From NCBI GenBank assembly GCA_963920635.1, contig OY987298.1, forward strand, positions 41,819,787 through 41,883,786: a stretch of DNA of 64,000 bases, read 5' to 3'. The stretch comes from Pseudeuparius sepicola. Its lineage: Eukaryota > Arthropoda > Insecta > Coleoptera > Anthribidae. The notes below the pieces were generated by a model. It was not told the origin of the DNA and did no database searches. It worked only from the letters and a program-made list of their open reading frames with translations. The translations under genes were made by a program, and so were the position numbers. Below are positions 63,413-64,000 of this stretch, piece after piece (the stretch's first letter is position 1; every line of letters starts with the position of its first letter).

Positions 63413-64000
63413 AACTTTATATACCTATCAAAACCTATTCTATAGCGTCCCTCATTCATATTGAAATCTTTAACAATAACTAGAGTTCCAAAATTATCAT
63501 TCCAACAGAGCGAGCAGAGATTCTTGAAATCACCGTATGAGATGTCTGGTGATACGTGCTCTTCATAAATATGTCTAAGGTTTACCTCATCTTGTTTAAA
63601 CAAAACGATTACATTACAATTGTCTCGTATTAATTGCTTAGGTATTTTTGAATATGTCTGGCAGAGATATGCAGCATCTATATTTTTATGACGACCCATG
63701 GAGTAATATTCTCTAATTTTTTCCTGTGTCCCACAAGCCACATCATCGAAAATAAAAATTGAATTTTCTCTAGCCTCTGTTGGTGCAATGACGTCATCGT
63801 TTGAGCTAAATGGAAAATATCCAACACATTTTGCTTCTTTAAGCACGTCTTGTAGTAACTGATATTTAGGTTGGTATAGAGATTTACTGTAAAGGTAGAT
63901 GTTCTTAAATTTTAAGCCATTCTCGTTGAATATTAAACTAAGCAGACTGTTTGTTTTACCACAACCGCTAGGACCGCAAAATATTGCTCTAATTGAATTT
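63409..64000 (-). CDS. Polinton packaging ATPase (FtsK/HerA type), partial
   Basis: The frame runs in from beyond the right edge, so the start is not visible. Walker A is FCGPSGCGKTNSLL near 63965, and Walker B is SIFIFDDVA near 63755. Later motifs include NIDAAYLCQTYSKIPKQLIR, with the sensor-like Gln and Arg, and NCNVIVLFKQDE. This matches the A32-like ATPases that pump viral DNA into capsids. About 197 residues are present to the stop at 63409. No break was seen. Confidence 0.92.
   Translation of the reverse strand, partial: NSIRAIFCGPSGCGKTNSLLSLIFNENGLKFKNIYLYSKSLYQPKYQLLQDVLKEAKCVGYFPFSSNDDVIAPTEARENSIFIFDDVACGTQEKIREYYSMGRHKNIDAAYLCQTYSKIPKQLIRDNCNVIVLFKQDEVNLRHIYEEHVSPDISYGDFKNLCSLCWNDNFGTLVIVKDFNMNEGRYRIGFDRYIKL

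Larger units (their letters stand above)
49631..64000. mobile_element. Polinton/Maverick element, left part
   Basis: The diagnostic set is present: family-B DNA polymerase with protein-primed-type motifs, retroviral-like integrase with a chromodomain, and an FtsK/HerA-type packaging ATPase. DUF8207-type and fibre-like proteins accompany them. All plus-strand genes lie to the left and most minus-strand genes to the right, converging at 60.1 kb. Capsid, penton and protease are not in view and would be expected past 64000. The left limit is set at a terminal-looking hairpin starting AGAG (Polintons begin with AG), but no terminal repeat can be confirmed with the right end missing. A mariner lies inside at 51965-53902. 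Confidence 0.92.

Overview
This window comes from an animal nuclear genome, almost certainly an insect. It is AT-rich, carries no bacterial-type genes, and is built from layers of transposable elements: a Ty3/Gypsy element primed by tRNA-Ser, Penelope-like, Helitron-like, Crypton-like and hAT-like remnants, many Tc1/mariner relatives with TA target duplications, and one very large Polinton/Maverick element. No ordinary host gene could be established. The sequence does not fix the insect order.

Layout. 1-4432 is a minus-strand Gypsy element with intact gag and an open pol that runs off the left edge. 4450-8400 holds a broken mariner-type transposase, dispersed repeats and a 5'-truncated Penelope-like element (RT plus GIY-YIG). 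8819-12362 is bounded by 34-bp inverted repeats with TA on each side but has no recognisable transposase. 12.4-20.9 kb is mostly unassigned, with a TTAA-flanked MITE, Helitron-type tandem repeats and a Crypton-like fragment. 20927-23386 and 25747-27177 are two TIR elements; the first holds a dead DD41D mariner transposase and the second, unexpectedly, a truncated tyrosine recombinase gene with an intron. 29-41 kb is a patchwork of transposase relics, MITEs, a heat-shock-type promoter and a 155-bp palindrome next to a Helitron helicase tail. 41.8-49.5 kb has a second tyrosine recombinase remnant, a tRNA-Met-like sequence and nested palindromes.

From about 49.6 kb to the right edge lies a Polinton/Maverick, an integrated virus-like transposon, cut by the window end. 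Its plus-strand genes are a small OB-fold-like protein, a 33-residue ORF, a putative nuclease-like protein, a 1245-residue protein-primed-type DNA polymerase B, and a 70-residue single CHHC zinc-finger protein resembling the piRNA factor GTSF1/Asterix. On the minus strand are a four-exon gene and a tightly packed block: packaging ATPase (partial), DUF8207-type protein, two duplicated fibre-like coiled-coil proteins, chromodomain integrase and an unknown protein. Capsid and protease genes are not seen and would be expected beyond the right edge. A separate 1938-bp DD41D-type mariner with 366-bp terminal repeats has inserted into the element.

How the parts work together. Integrase and PolB would integrate and copy the element, and the ATPase, DUF8207 and fibre-like proteins fit virion assembly. 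Most genes transcribed from their own promoters have a TATA box followed by an initiator about 30 bp downstream. The GTSF1-like finger is the most interesting cargo, because the piRNA pathway is the system that silences elements of this kind.
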